Assembly: GCF_001586165.1 (NCBI RefSeq)
Contig: NZ_CP014608.1
Span: 2,604,001-2,668,000, forward strand
DNA length: 64,000 nt
Direction of reading: 5' to 3'
DNA from: Obesumbacterium proteus
Lineage (GTDB): Bacteria; Pseudomonadota; Gammaproteobacteria; Enterobacterales; Enterobacteriaceae
Part shown: positions 1 through 9,700 of the stretch, piece by piece
How the letters are laid out: each line of letters begins with the position of its first letter
Numbering within the stretch: the first letter of the stretch is position 1
The notes under the pieces: generated by a model
What the model was told of the DNA's origin: nothing
The model's database searches: none
The model's input: the letters and a program-made list of their open reading frames with translations, nothing else
Program-made: the position numbers and the translations under genes

Positions 1-426
1 GCTGAGTTTATCGAACGTCCTGATGCGTTACCGGCCTTTGAAACGGCCTATGGTTTCAAATTGGATCAAGATCAGCTGCTGTCATTAGCCGGTGGTGATA
101 CCGCGGTGACAATCAAAGCGGCCGCGGAGCAAACGTCGGGTGTTAACGGCGCGATGGCGTATGGCACCGATGGCCCCGTAGCCGCGTTAGGTTTGAAAAC
201 GCTCAGCGATCCTAAAGGCGTGCAGCCAATCTACGCACCAACGCCAATCGTGCGTGAAGCGACGCTGAAAGCACATCCCGAAATCGCGACCGTGCTGAAA
301 CCGGTATTTGAATCTCTTGATGGCCCAACGCTGCAAAAACTGAACGCCAAAATCGCCGTTGATGGGCAAGACGCAAAGAAAGTCGCAGCAAAATATTTGA
401 AAGATAAGGGCTTTGTTAAGTCTTAA
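1..426 (+). CDS. osmF: Osmoprotectant ABC transporter substrate-binding protein OsmF (YehZ), C-terminal part
   Basis: The frame is open from the first base of the window to a TAA at 424-426, giving the last 141 residues of a protein of about 300. The sequence fits the C-terminal lobe of OsmF/YehZ, the periplasmic glycine-betaine-type binding protein of the YehZYXW importer. The ending, with a lysine-rich helix (KKVAAKYLKDKGF), is typical of the OpuAC-like binding fold. It is the first gene of the operon, followed after a repeat-filled gap by the permease yehY, as in E. coli. The start and signal peptide lie outside the window. In E. coli the operon is RpoS/osmotically induced; I see no evidence on that here. 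Confidence 0.9.
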   Translation, partial: AEFIERPDALPAFETAYGFKLDQDQLLSLAGGDTAVTIKAAAEQTSGVNGAMAYGTDGPVAALGLKTLSDPKGVQPIYAPTPIVREATLKAHPEIATVLKPVFESLDGPTLQKLNAKIAVDGQDAKKVAAKYLKDKGFVKS

Positions 427-433
427 GTCAATA

Positions 434-525
434 CCCCCTCCCAACCTCCCCCTTGGCAGGGGGAGGAGTAGATCGTGTATCGCGCTGTTGCGGCCTCCGT
501 TGATAAGAGGTGGATTTGGGTGGGG
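434..525. repeat. GC-rich palindromic intergenic repeat
   Basis: A compound palindrome lies between osmF and yehY. The inner part is a perfect 8-bp stem, CCTCCCCC (445-452) with GGGGGAGG (459-466), and the outer arms CCCC-CT-CCCAA (434-444) and TTGGGTGGGG (516-525) are also complementary. There is no T-run, so it does not look like a standard terminator. It resembles the C-rich/G-rich intergenic palindromes scattered in many enterobacterial genomes. It also supplies a misleading AGGAG before a GTG at 475 that would extend yehY artificially. Confidence 0.6.
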
Positions 526-546
526 AAAACTATAGGGAATTCCGTT

Positions 547-1698
547 TTGGTAAAAAACAGAGTCGTGCTCACACTCTGGCTGCTGATGATGTTGGCGCTC
601 TGGCAAATGCCGCTGCTGACTCAGGCGGCAAACCGCTTGGTGTCTGGTACTGGTATGCCGCTAAGGGACATTATTCATGGCTTTGCATGGATTCTGATCC
701 TGCCATTTCCTGTTTTGCTCATCCTCTGCTTCTGCCCACAAAACCGCCTTGTGCTATGGCTGATTTACCTCGTCAGCGGCGCGTTGTTTGCGGGTTTGCT
801 GCTCTTAATTGCATGGCAAGCACACCTGCTGGCCGGTGATGAAGACAGCCTAGTGCGCGTGTCTTTAGGCGGCGGATTTTGGTTTATCGGCGCATTAAGT
901 TTGCTGAGCGGTGCTGACGCCGTTAGCCGTTTAACCCAAAGCAGCGGAATGCGTATTTTGGCCGCGCTGCTGATTTTGGCTCCGATACCGATCTTATTAG
1001 TCAGCGGTGCGCTGGATACGCTTTCGCTGATGAAAGAGTACGCCAACCGTGATGATGTTTTTAATCAGGCGCTGGGGCAGCATCTCACGTTGTTGTTCAG
1101 CACGCTCGCGGTGGCCGTGCTCATCGGTGTGCCGCTCGGCATTGTTGCTGCGCGCTGTGAAAAACTGCGTAAACCGATGTTTTCGGTGCTGAATATTATT
1201 CAGACCATCCCCTCAATTGCGCTATTTGGCTTGTTGATCGCACCGCTTGCGGGATTAGCTCAGGCATGGCCATGGTTGGGAACGCTGGGTATTAGCGGAA
1301 TTGGCGTTGCACCGGCGCTGATCGCCTTGGTGCTGTATGCGCTGTTGCCGCTGGTGCGTAGCGTGGTGGCCGGAATTGAACAGGTTCCGCAGCCCGTGAT
1401 TGAGGCCGCGCGCGGCGTGGGTATGACGCAAAGCCAAATCCTACGTAAGGTTGAATTGCCTCTGGCGCTGCCCGTTATGCTCAGCGGCGTGCGAATTGTG
1501 GCGGTTCAAACCGTGGGGATGGCGGTTATCGCCGCGCTGATCGGCGCGGGTGGATTCGGTGCCATCGTCTTCCAAGGCCTACTCAGCAGCGCGTTGGACT
1601 TGGTGTTGCTGGGGGTTATTCCGGTGGTTGTGATGGCGGTGACCGTAGATACCTTATTTAAATTTTTAGTTTCTCGAATTGAAGCGACGCGACAATGA
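547..1698 (+). CDS. yehY: Osmoprotectant ABC transporter permease YehY
   Basis: Inner-membrane permease of the YehZYXW (OsmF) osmoprotectant importer. The protein is strongly hydrophobic, with the BPD_transp_1 domain in the C-terminal half. That part carries the EAA-type loop (EAARGVGMTQSQIL near residues 280-295) contacting the ATPase, and long stretches match E. coli YehY (LMKEYANR, IQTIPSIALFGLLIAPLAGL). I chose the TTG at 547 because it has an AGGGA at 534-538, gives 383 residues against 385 in E. coli, and aligns with the E. coli N terminus; the frame stays open up to a GTG at 475 that lies within a palindromic repeat. The stop overlaps the start of yehX (ATGA). Confidence 0.9.
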   Translation: MVKNRVVLTLWLLMMLALWQMPLLTQAANRLVSGTGMPLRDIIHGFAWILILPFPVLLILCFCPQNRLVLWLIYLVSGALFAGLLLLIAWQAHLLAGDEDSLVRVSLGGGFWFIGALSLLSGADAVSRLTQSSGMRILAALLILAPIPILLVSGALDTLSLMKEYANRDDVFNQALGQHLTLLFSTLAVAVLIGVPLGIVAARCEKLRKPMFSVLNIIQTIPSIALFGLLIAPLAGLAQAWPWLGTLGISGIGVAPALIALVLYALLPLVRSVVAGIEQVPQPVIEAARGVGMTQSQILRKVELPLALPVMLSGVRIVAVQTVGMAVIAALIGAGGFGAIVFQGLLSSALDLVLLGVIPVVVMAVTVDTLFKFLVSRIEATRQ

Positions 1699-2630
1699 TT
1701 CATTTCAAGCATGTTAATAAATACTTTGCCGGACGTCCGGCGGTAGAAGACCTCTCTTTGCATATTGCCGAGGGGGAATTTACCGTGCTGATCGGCACCT
1801 CTGGCTCGGGGAAATCGACCACGCTGAAAATGATCAATCGCTTAATCGATCATGACAGCGGTGAGCTGACTTTCGCCGGACAGGATATCAGTCATTTTAA
1901 GCCTGAGGCTTTGCGGCGGCGTATGGGATATGCCATTCAATCCATTGGATTATTTCCACATTGGACGGTAGAGCAAAATATTGCCACCGTGCCACAGCTG
2001 TTGAAGTGGCCCGCGGCCCGTATTCGCCAGCGCGTGACGGAGCTGATGGAAATGCTGAGTTTGGATGTGGCTGAGTTTCGCCATCGTTATCCGCATCAGC
2101 TTTCAGGGGGGCAGCAGCAGCGCGTGGGCGTGGCGAGAGCTTTGGCTGCCGATCCGGAAGTTTTACTGATGGATGAGCCTTTTGGCGCGCTCGATCCCGT
2201 TACTCGCACCACTTTGCAACAGGAAATCGCCCGCATTCATACCTTGCTCGGCCGCACCATTGTTTTGGTGACTCACGATATTGATGAAGCGCTGAGTCTT
2301 GCCGACCGTATCGTGCTGATGGATGCCGGAAAAGTGGTTCAGCAGGGAACGCCGCAGGCGTTGCTGAATCAACCGGTAAATGATTTTGTGCGCCAATTCT
2401 TCGGCCATAGCGACGTTGGGATCAAGCTGCTGGGATTAGACGTAGTGGCTTCCCGCGTGCGTCGCGGCGAACTTCTTCACGGTGAACCGATTCGCTGCGA
2501 TCTTAATTTACGCGATGCGATGTCGGTCTTTATTTACCGTCAGGTTGACCGTTTACCCGTTATCGATGAGGCAGGGCAGCCGGTTGGCGTGCTCTATTTC
2601 GCCGACTTGGTGAAGAAAACGGAGGCATGA
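1695..2630 (+). CDS. yehX: Osmoprotectant ABC transporter ATP-binding protein YehX
   Basis: ATPase subunit of the YehZYXW importer, 311 residues (E. coli about 308). Walker A (GTSGSGKST) is at residues 34-42, the signature LSGGQ at 136-140, and Walker B with the catalytic glutamate (LLMDEP) around 156-162. The C-terminal region from about 250 looks like a CBS-type regulatory domain, as in other quaternary-amine transporters, and includes the sequence YRQVDRLPVIDEAGQPVGV. It starts within the last codons of yehY and overlaps yehW by four bases, which implies translational coupling. Confidence 0.94.
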   Translation: MIHFKHVNKYFAGRPAVEDLSLHIAEGEFTVLIGTSGSGKSTTLKMINRLIDHDSGELTFAGQDISHFKPEALRRRMGYAIQSIGLFPHWTVEQNIATVPQLLKWPAARIRQRVTELMEMLSLDVAEFRHRYPHQLSGGQQQRVGVARALAADPEVLLMDEPFGALDPVTRTTLQQEIARIHTLLGRTIVLVTHDIDEALSLADRIVLMDAGKVVQQGTPQALLNQPVNDFVRQFFGHSDVGIKLLGLDVVASRVRRGELLHGEPIRCDLNLRDAMSVFIYRQVDRLPVIDEAGQPVGVLYFADLVKKTEA

Positions 2631-3409
2631 TGCAGGGGCAATATCATCCGACAGTCCGACGCTGGTATTTCGATCCTTTGCTGTGGGGAATTGTGCTGCT
2701 CATTGGGCTGAATAGCGGAATGGCGCACATGGGACGTTTATTTAGCGCCTTATTTCCTGAGCTTTCACGGCCGGTGTATCAGCAGGACAGCTTTTGGTCG
2801 CTCACGCTGGCGCATGTTTCGTTAGTGGCGATTTCCAGTCTGATTGCCGTGGTGATTGGCGTGAGTGCAGGGCTATTGGTCACCCATCGCGGCGGACGCG
2901 AGTTTCGCTCAATGGTGGAAACCATTACGGCGGTGGGGCAAACATTTCCACCCGTGGCGGTGCTGGCGGTGGCGGTGCCGCTGATGGGCTTCAGCCCAGA
3001 GCCCGCGGTGATTGCCTTGGTGCTGTATGGTTTGTTGCCGATTTTGCAGGGAACGATTAGCGGAATTGAATCGGTGCCCGCCGCGGTACGAGAGACTGCC
3101 CGAGTAGCGGGAATGAATCCTTGGCAGATTCTATGGCGAGCGGAAATTCCCTTAGCCGCGCCGGTGATTTTGGCCGGAGTACGCACCTCCGTCATTATCA
3201 ATATCGGCACGGCAGCCATTGCCTCAACGGTTGGGGTAAAAACGCTAGGTTCGCCTATTATTATTGGGCTAAGTGGTTTTAACACCGCTTACGTCATTCA
3301 AGGCGCACTGCTGGTGGCGCTCTTGGCGATGATTACCGACGCGGCGTTTGAACGCTGGGTAAATTATTTAACACGTTGGCGACAGGTGCCAACGTCGACA
3401 GAGGGATGA
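2627..3409 (+). CDS. yehW: Osmoprotectant ABC transporter permease YehW
   Basis: Second permease subunit of the YehZYXW importer, 260 residues, somewhat longer than the 243 of E. coli. It has several hydrophobic segments and the BPD_transp_1 EAA loop (RETARVAGMNPWQIL, around residues 155-170), followed by the conserved region PLAAPVILAGVRTSVIINIGTA split over the membrane. The start overlaps the yehX stop; GGAGG at 2621-2625 sits very close to the two consecutive ATG codons at 2627 and 2630, so the second is as likely as the first. It is followed almost immediately by a PhnD-like gene on the same strand. Confidence 0.92.
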   Translation: MMQGQYHPTVRRWYFDPLLWGIVLLIGLNSGMAHMGRLFSALFPELSRPVYQQDSFWSLTLAHVSLVAISSLIAVVIGVSAGLLVTHRGGREFRSMVETITAVGQTFPPVAVLAVAVPLMGFSPEPAVIALVLYGLLPILQGTISGIESVPAAVRETARVAGMNPWQILWRAEIPLAAPVILAGVRTSVIINIGTAAIASTVGVKTLGSPIIIGLSGFNTAYVIQGALLVALLAMITDAAFERWVNYLTRWRQVPTSTEG

Positions 3410-3414
3410 TAAAC

Positions 3415-4206
3415 ATGCGGGTTTCGTTGCCTATGTATGGAATCAATCGCGATGATGTAGAGCTGCTCTGGCAGGGGCTTTCTCGCTGGCTGGCGCAGGA
3501 GGGTGAAGAGGATTTGCCGCCTAATCTGTGCTGGCCGGATGATCTCTATGCGCATTGGCAGCAGCCTGATTTACTGCTCAGTCAAACCTGTGGCTATCCG
3601 CTACAGGAAACATTGAGTGCAAAAGTCGACGTAGTGGGGGTGTTTCGCTATCGCGCCCCTGGATGTGAAGGTAACGATTATCGTAGTTTTTTAGTGGCGA
3701 GAAAACAGGACGCCGGTGCCGATATTGGTTCGTTTTTAGGCCGTAAAGCGGCGTATAACAGCGAGGATTCCCAGTCCGGCTACAATGCGTTGCGCTCGGT
3801 GATTGCACCCTTGGCGCATCATGGACGCTTTTTTGCCAGCACGTTACAGACCGGATCACACCGTGCCTCGCTGCTGGCGATTAAACAGGGCGATGCCGAT
3901 ATTGCCGCCATTGACTGCGTGACGCTGGCGCTGCTGCAAAAAGCAGAGCCGCAATGTATGAGTGGTTTGAAGATTATTGGGGAAACGCCACCGGCACCCG
4001 GTTTGCCGTTAATTACCGCGGCGGGAAATGAAACGCGTTTGCTGCGTTTGCGTCGTGCGCTGAAAAAAATGGTGGAAGATCCGTCGATGGCAGCGGTGCG
4101 GTCGCGTTTATTGATTAGCGGTTTTAGCCCGATATCCGTGGATGAATATCAGCGTTGTAGCGATATGAAACTACGGGCAGCCGCGCTATGCGTGACGCGG
4201 CTGTAA
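3415..4206 (+). CDS. PhnD-like (phosphate/phosphonate-type) substrate-binding domain protein
   Basis: A 263-residue protein resembling the PhnD-like periplasmic-binding fold (PF12974 type). It has a glycine/proline-rich N-terminal strand (RVSLPMYG), a hinge region with GSFLGRKAAYN and SGYNALRSVI, a segment HRASLLAIKQGDADIAAID typical of the second lobe, and a C-terminal helix with SRLLISGF. No signal peptide is visible, so it may stay in the cytoplasm. GAGGG at 3401-3405 is 9 bases before the ATG at 3415, which I prefer over the ATG at 3406 that overlaps the yehW stop. It is the fifth gene in the yehZYXW direction; E. coli has no equivalent there. Its ligand is unknown. Confidence 0.7.
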   Translation: MRVSLPMYGINRDDVELLWQGLSRWLAQEGEEDLPPNLCWPDDLYAHWQQPDLLLSQTCGYPLQETLSAKVDVVGVFRYRAPGCEGNDYRSFLVARKQDAGADIGSFLGRKAAYNSEDSQSGYNALRSVIAPLAHHGRFFASTLQTGSHRASLLAIKQGDADIAAIDCVTLALLQKAEPQCMSGLKIIGETPPAPGLPLITAAGNETRLLRLRRALKKMVEDPSMAAVRSRLLISGFSPISVDEYQRCSDMKLRAAALCVTRL

Positions 4207-4220
4207 AGTCTTCGAGGCGC

Positions 4221-4676
4221 TTAGCGTTTTTGCAGCCAGCGATCGAGCTGGTTGGCGAATTCTTGTCTATCGCGTTGATGCAGCGTCGCTGGGCCACCGG
4301 TTTGTACACCGCTGGCGCGCATGGTATCCATAAAATCACGCATATTCAGGCGTTCTTTGATGTTGGCTTCGGTATAAAGCTCGCCGCGCGGGTTTAACGC
4401 TACGCCGCCTTTTTCCAGCACTTCGGCCGCCAAAGGAATATCGGCGGTGATAACTAGATCACCGGGATTGACGCGACGCACAATTTCGTTATCCGCAACG
4501 TCAAAACCAGCCTCAACGCGCAGGCTGCGAATAAAGCGCGATGGTGGAGTGCGGATGGTTTGGTTAGCAACCAAGGTGACAAAAATCCCGACGCGATCGG
4601 CGGCGCGAAACAGCACCTCTTTGATCACGTTCGGGCAGGCATCGGCATCGACCCAAATTTGTTTTGCTTCTGACAT
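4221..4676 (-). CDS. yaiI: UPF0178 family protein YaiI
   Basis: A 151-residue member of the YaiI/YqxD (DUF188, UPF0178) family. The N terminus IWVDADACPNVIKEVLFRAA carries the conserved DADACP acidic motif, and the middle has the GDLVITADIPLA motif seen in this PIN-like fold. Biochemical function is not established for the family. The start codon overlaps the hemF stop by one base, so it is probably co-transcribed downstream of hemF. It converges with the PhnD-like gene 14 bases away. Confidence 0.93.
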   Translation of the reverse strand: MSEAKQIWVDADACPNVIKEVLFRAADRVGIFVTLVANQTIRTPPSRFIRSLRVEAGFDVADNEIVRRVNPGDLVITADIPLAAEVLEKGGVALNPRGELYTEANIKERLNMRDFMDTMRASGVQTGGPATLHQRDRQEFANQLDRWLQKR

Positions 4677-5593
4677 TACTCTTCCTTTAGCCAGTCTTGA
4701 ACCGGCAAAAAATCACGCTCAAGCGCGGCCTCTGGTGAATTTGGCTCAGGGTGGAAATCATATTCCCAGCGAACCAGCGGCGGCATCGACATTAAAATAG
4801 ACTCGGTTCTTCCCCCGGTTTGCAGGCCAAACAGCGTACCGCGATCCCATACCAAATTGAATTCAACGTAGCGGCCACGACGATACAGCTGGAATTGGCG
4901 TTCGCGTTCACCGAAGGGGGTATCTTTGCGCTTAGCCACAATAGGCAGATAGGCGGTGTTAAAACCGTTTCCCACGGCCTGCATGAAATCAAAGCAGCGA
5001 TCGAAATCAGGGGTGTTTAAATCGTCAAAGAACAGGCCACCCACGCCGCGTGATTCCTGACGATGTTTGATAAAGAAATACTCATCGCACCACTTTTTAT
5101 AGCGCGGGTAAACTTCTTCGCCAAACGGCTGACACAGATCGCGCGCGGTGCGATGCCAATGCAGCACGTCTTCTTTGAAAGGATAAAACGGCGTGAGATC
5201 GAAACCGCCGCCAAACCACCATACGGGCTCTTCGCCCTCTTTTTCAGCGATAAAAAAACGCACGTTAGCGTGGCTGGTGGGGACATAAGGATTGAGCGGA
5301 TGGATCACTAACGACACGCCCATCGCTTCGAAACTGCGCCCGGCTAATTCAGGACGATGCGCCGTGGCCGAGGCGGGGAGTTGCCCGCCGGTAACGTGGG
5401 AAAAATTGACGCCAGCCTGCTCAAATACGGCACCCTGAGTCAGCACGCGGCTGCGTCCGCCACCACCGGCCTCGCGCTGCCAGTTATCCTCACGAAACGT
5501 AGATTGCCCATCGGCGGCAGCAATTTGCTGACAAAGAGAATCCTGCAGGCTCAGCAAAAAAGCTTTTACCTGCGCAGAAGAAGGCTTGCTCAT
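4676..5593 (-). CDS. hemF: Oxygen-dependent coproporphyrinogen III oxidase HemF
   Basis: Converts coproporphyrinogen III to protoporphyrinogen IX in haem synthesis using molecular oxygen; cytoplasmic homodimer. The 305-residue product contains the family hallmarks WQREAGGGGRSRV, GVNFSHV, HPLNPYVPTSHANVRFF, WWFGGGFDLTPFY and the C-terminal YVEFNLVWDRGTLFGLQTG block. The start at 5593 (MSKPSSAQV) fits the E. coli N terminus; an upstream in-frame extension is unlikely. Located between amiA and yaiI, with amiA upstream on the same strand as in E. coli. Confidence 0.96.
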   Translation of the reverse strand: MSKPSSAQVKAFLLSLQDSLCQQIAAADGQSTFREDNWQREAGGGGRSRVLTQGAVFEQAGVNFSHVTGGQLPASATAHRPELAGRSFEAMGVSLVIHPLNPYVPTSHANVRFFIAEKEGEEPVWWFGGGFDLTPFYPFKEDVLHWHRTARDLCQPFGEEVYPRYKKWCDEYFFIKHRQESRGVGGLFFDDLNTPDFDRCFDFMQAVGNGFNTAYLPIVAKRKDTPFGERERQFQLYRRGRYVEFNLVWDRGTLFGLQTGGRTESILMSMPPLVRWEYDFHPEPNSPEAALERDFLPVQDWLKEE

Positions 5594-5713
5594 GACGTTT
5601 TCCGCTACATTGCTCAATGAAATAAAATGCATCTAATGATGCAAATAAGTGCGCCAGTATAGCGGAAAACGGGGCTTTCCTGTGGGATTAACTTCCCACG
5701 TTATTTTGCCAAA

Positions 5714-6586
5714 TTAACTCGGACGCCGACGCTCGTGGGCGTCGAAATAGTCGAGGTATTTGACGATGCCGTTCGCGATAGCCTGCGAAATCTGCTGGCG
5801 GAAGGCCACTGAGGTTAACAACTGTTCTTCCTGATGATTGGTGATAAACGAGGTTTCAACCAAGACGGAGGGGATCGACGGTGATTTTAAAACCGCAAAC
5901 GCGGCCTGTTCAGTATGCTGGCTGTGCAGATGATGCACCGGTTTAATATGGTCTAACAGATGGCGGCCTAGCGTGAGGCTATTTTTGATGGTGTCGGTTT
6001 GCACCAAATCGAATAACACCTGCTGAAGATAATTATTATCTTCATCGGCGTATTTTGCCCCTGCCACTTTGTCGGCATCGTTTTCACGCTGCGACATATA
6101 TTTTGCCATGGTGCTGCTCGCGCCGCGGTTGGAGAGGGCAAACACCGAGGCGCCCGATGCGGTTGGGCTGGTAAATCCATCGGCGTGGATAGAAACGAAC
6201 AGGTCGGCCTGATGCTGATGGGCAATTTCGACCCGCTTATACAGCGGAATAAAGAAATCGTCTTCACGCGTCATTTTCACGTCAATATTGCCGTGTTCGC
6301 GCAGATGATCGCGCACGTAGTGGGCAATCTCTAACACCACATGTTTCTCTTTGGCTCCTTGATGACCCACAGCCCCCGGGTCGATGCCGCCGTGACCCGG
6401 ATCGAGCATGATGACCTTGCGAGCGCCCGGTGCTTTTTTTGCCGGTTTTGCCGTCAAGGCGGTGCTGCTGGCGGTGGCCGCGTCGATTTTACTTCCCGCC
6501 AGCGCTATCGCCGCCAATCCAGACAGGAGGAACTGACGACGGGAAGTGTATTTAGGCAATAAACGGAAGTGGGAGAAATTCTTCAT
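5714..6586 (-). CDS. amiA: N-acetylmuramoyl-L-alanine amidase AmiA
   Basis: Periplasmic zinc amidase that cleaves the amide bond between MurNAc and L-Ala, needed for daughter-cell separation. The 290-residue product (E. coli 289) begins with a twin-arginine signal (SRRQFLLSG, residues 15-23). The Amidase_3 domain follows from about 57, with the zinc motif DPGHGGIDPGA (His65) and later SIHADG and the C-terminal VETSFITN motif. As in E. coli AmiA, no LysM or AMIN domain is seen. It lies directly upstream of hemF; the neighbouring lacZ is divergent. Confidence 0.95.
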   Translation of the reverse strand: MKNFSHFRLLPKYTSRRQFLLSGLAAIALAGSKIDAATASSTALTAKPAKKAPGARKVIMLDPGHGGIDPGAVGHQGAKEKHVVLEIAHYVRDHLREHGNIDVKMTREDDFFIPLYKRVEIAHQHQADLFVSIHADGFTSPTASGASVFALSNRGASSTMAKYMSQRENDADKVAGAKYADEDNNYLQQVLFDLVQTDTIKNSLTLGRHLLDHIKPVHHLHSQHTEQAAFAVLKSPSIPSVLVETSFITNHQEEQLLTSVAFRQQISQAIANGIVKYLDYFDAHERRRPS

Positions 6587-6789
6587 GTGATGAATGATTC
6601 ATTAGCCATTGATAACAAACAGAGGCTGAATAGTAGCGCGTCGCTACCGCAATGATCGAGTTGAGAACTATTTCGAACTGTTACCTTGTTTGAGGCCGTT
6701 CATAGAACGGTACTTTACTGCTTTACAGCGCTGTGTTTGTTATTCATTTTGATGTTCTATTCGATATTGAAGATGCATAGGCCATCGCG

Positions 6790-9700
6790 ATGAAATCTAA
6801 TTCTGCTGATAACGCTGTTAATTCGCTGTCTGTTGTTCTTTCTCGTCGTGACTGGGAAAACCCTATTTGCACGCAATATCGACGCTTACCGGCTCATCCG
6901 CCTTTTAATAGCTGGCGTAATACGCAGGATGCGCAAAACGATCGGCCTTCGTTGCAGCGGATTTCACTAAATGGCGTCTGGGCATTTAGCTATTTTAGCC
7001 AACCTGAACAGGTGCCCGAAGCTTGGCGGCATGGGGACCTAGACGATGCCGATGCGTTACAGGTGCCGTCTAACTGGCAAATGGCGGGCTATGATGCACC
7101 TATCTATACCAACATCACCTATCCAATTCCGGTCAATCCTCCGTTTGTGCCACAGCAAAACCCCACGGGATGTTATTCGCTGGCGTTTAGCGTGGATGAC
7201 GCGTGGCTGGAACAGGGGCTGACGCGGGTTATTTTTGACGGCGTAAATTCTGCATTTTACCTTTGGTGTAATGGTCAGTGGATTGGCTATTCGCAGGATA
7301 GTCGGCTGCCCGCCGAGTTTGATCTCACCCACGCGCTGCATTCCGGGGAAAACCGGCTGGCAGTGTTGGTGCTACGTTGGAGCGACGGTACCTATCTTGA
7401 AGATCAGGATATGTGGCGCATGAGCGGCATTTTTCGTGATGTAACGTTGCTGCATAAACCTGCTACTCACCTGTGCGATGTTCAGATTAGTACGCATTTG
7501 GAGGCCGGTTTTTATCACGCCGAACTCGAGGTTTTGGTGCGGCTGAATCGTCCTGAACCGAGCTATTATGCCCGTGTGGAGCTGTGGCGAAACGATCGCT
7601 GCGTTGCCGAACATCAGCAGTCTATCGTCAGTGATGTTGTGGATGAGCGCGGCGCCTATGACGATCGCACCACGCTGCGTTTGCGGGTGGATAAGCCTCT
7701 GTTGTGGAGTGCGGAAGAACCCCATCTCTATCGTGCGGTAGTTTCACTCTGTGACGAGCACGGCGGCATTGTTGAGGTTGAAGCCTATGACGTTGGATTT
7801 CGTCAGATAGAAATCAGCCATGGGCAGCTCAAACTGAACGGAAAACCCTTATTGATACGCGGCGCCAATCGACATGAACACCATCCTGAACATGGGCAGG
7901 TGATGGACGAAGAAACCATGCGCCGCGATATTGTTTTGCTGAAACAGCACAATTTTAATGCGGTGCGCTGTTCCCATTATCCCAACCATCCGCTGTGGTA
8001 TCGGCTGTGTGATCAATACGGTTTGTACGTGGTGGATGAGGCCAATATCGAAACGCACGGCATGATCCCCATGAATCGCTTAAGTGACGATCCAGTTTGG
8101 TTCAACGCCATGAGCGAACGTGTGACGCGTATGGTGCAGCGCGATCGTAACCATCCGTCGATTATTATCTGGTCGCTGGGGAACGAGTCTGGCCACGGCT
8201 GTCATCATGATGCGCTCTATCGCTGGGTAAAAAGTAACGATCTGACTCGACCCGTTCAATATGAAGGTGGGGGCGCTAATACTACCGCCACCGATATTCT
8301 TTGCCCGATGTATGCGCGCGTGGAGCAGGATCAGCCGCACCCAACGGTGCCCAAATGGTCAATTAAAAAGTGGGTCGGTCTGCCGGACGAAGCGCGTCCG
8401 CTGATCCTGTGTGAATATGCTCACGCGATGGGTAACAGCTTGGGTGGTTTTGATCGCTATTGGCAGGCATTTCGTAAGTATCCGCGTTTACAGGGCGGCT
8501 TCGTGTGGGATTGGGTCGATCAGGCGTTGACTAAAGTGGATGAAAATGGCGAAGCGTATTGGGCATACGGAGGAGACTTTGGTGATACGCCAAACGATCG
8601 CCAGTTTTGCCTGAATGGCTTAGTGTTTCCCGACAGAACACCGCATCCGGCGTTGTTTGAAGCCCAGCGTGCGCAGCAGTTTTTCCAGTTTCGGTTGGTC
8701 GAACAAAACCCGCTCAGCATAGAAATCACCAGTGAATATCTGTTTCGAACCAGCGATAACGAGCAGCTGTTTTGGAACGTCGCGCAGGATGGAAATATTC
8801 TGGCGGCGGGATGTGTCGATCTCAACCTGCGGGCGGAAACTTCGCAACACATCGTATTGGGCGAAATGCCTGAGATGATTTCTTCAGGTGAACTGTGGCT
8901 TAACATAGAAGTTCGGCAGCGTAAAGCCACGCCGTGGTCGGATGAACATCACCGCTGCGCGTGGGATCAGTGGCGATTGGCGCAGCCGCTCGCTCTTCCT
9001 ACCGCTGTTGAAGCGTGCGGCACAATGCCGCGTTTGGAGACGTCTGGCGATGAGCATTGCGTCATTTGGCAAGATCAGCGCTGGCAGTTTAACCGCCAAA
9101 CTGGCCTGCTCGAACAGTGGTGGCAGGGCGATAAAGCTACGCTGTTAACACCGCTGCAAGACAACTTTACGCGTGCGCCGCTCGATAACGATATTGGGGT
9201 GAGTGAAGTGGCGCGCATCGATCCCAACGCGTGGGTTGAACGCTGGAAAAAGGCAGGCATGTACGCATTGGACGTTCAGTTGTTGCAATGTGCTGCTGAT
9301 GTGGTTTCTCAAGGCGTTCAAATCACGACAGAGCATGCTTACCATAGCCAGCAAGCGGTGTTGTTTATCAGCCGGAAAACCTATTTGATTGATCGTCAGG
9401 GCAAGCTACATATCACCGTGGCGGTGGATGTGGCCCACGGAATGCCAGCGCCTGCTCGCATTGGCTTAAGCTGTCAGGTGGCTGAGGTAGCGTCTGATGT
9501 CACATGGTTGGGGCTTGGCCCACACGAAAACTATCCTGATCGACAGTTTGCCGCACAGCATGGATGCTGGACGTTGCCGCTTTCTGAGTTGCATACCCCT
9601 TATATTTTCCCAAGCGAAAATGGACTGCGCTGTCATACGCACCAGCTGGAGTTTGGGCGCTGGCAATGGCAGGGGAATTTCCATTTTGGTTTAAGCCGAT

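Noticed and set aside
475..546. Extension of yehY to GTG 475 with a good AGGAG upstream
   Set aside because: The extension and the apparent ribosome-binding site are part of a palindromic repeat, and the E. coli protein begins at the position of TTG 547.
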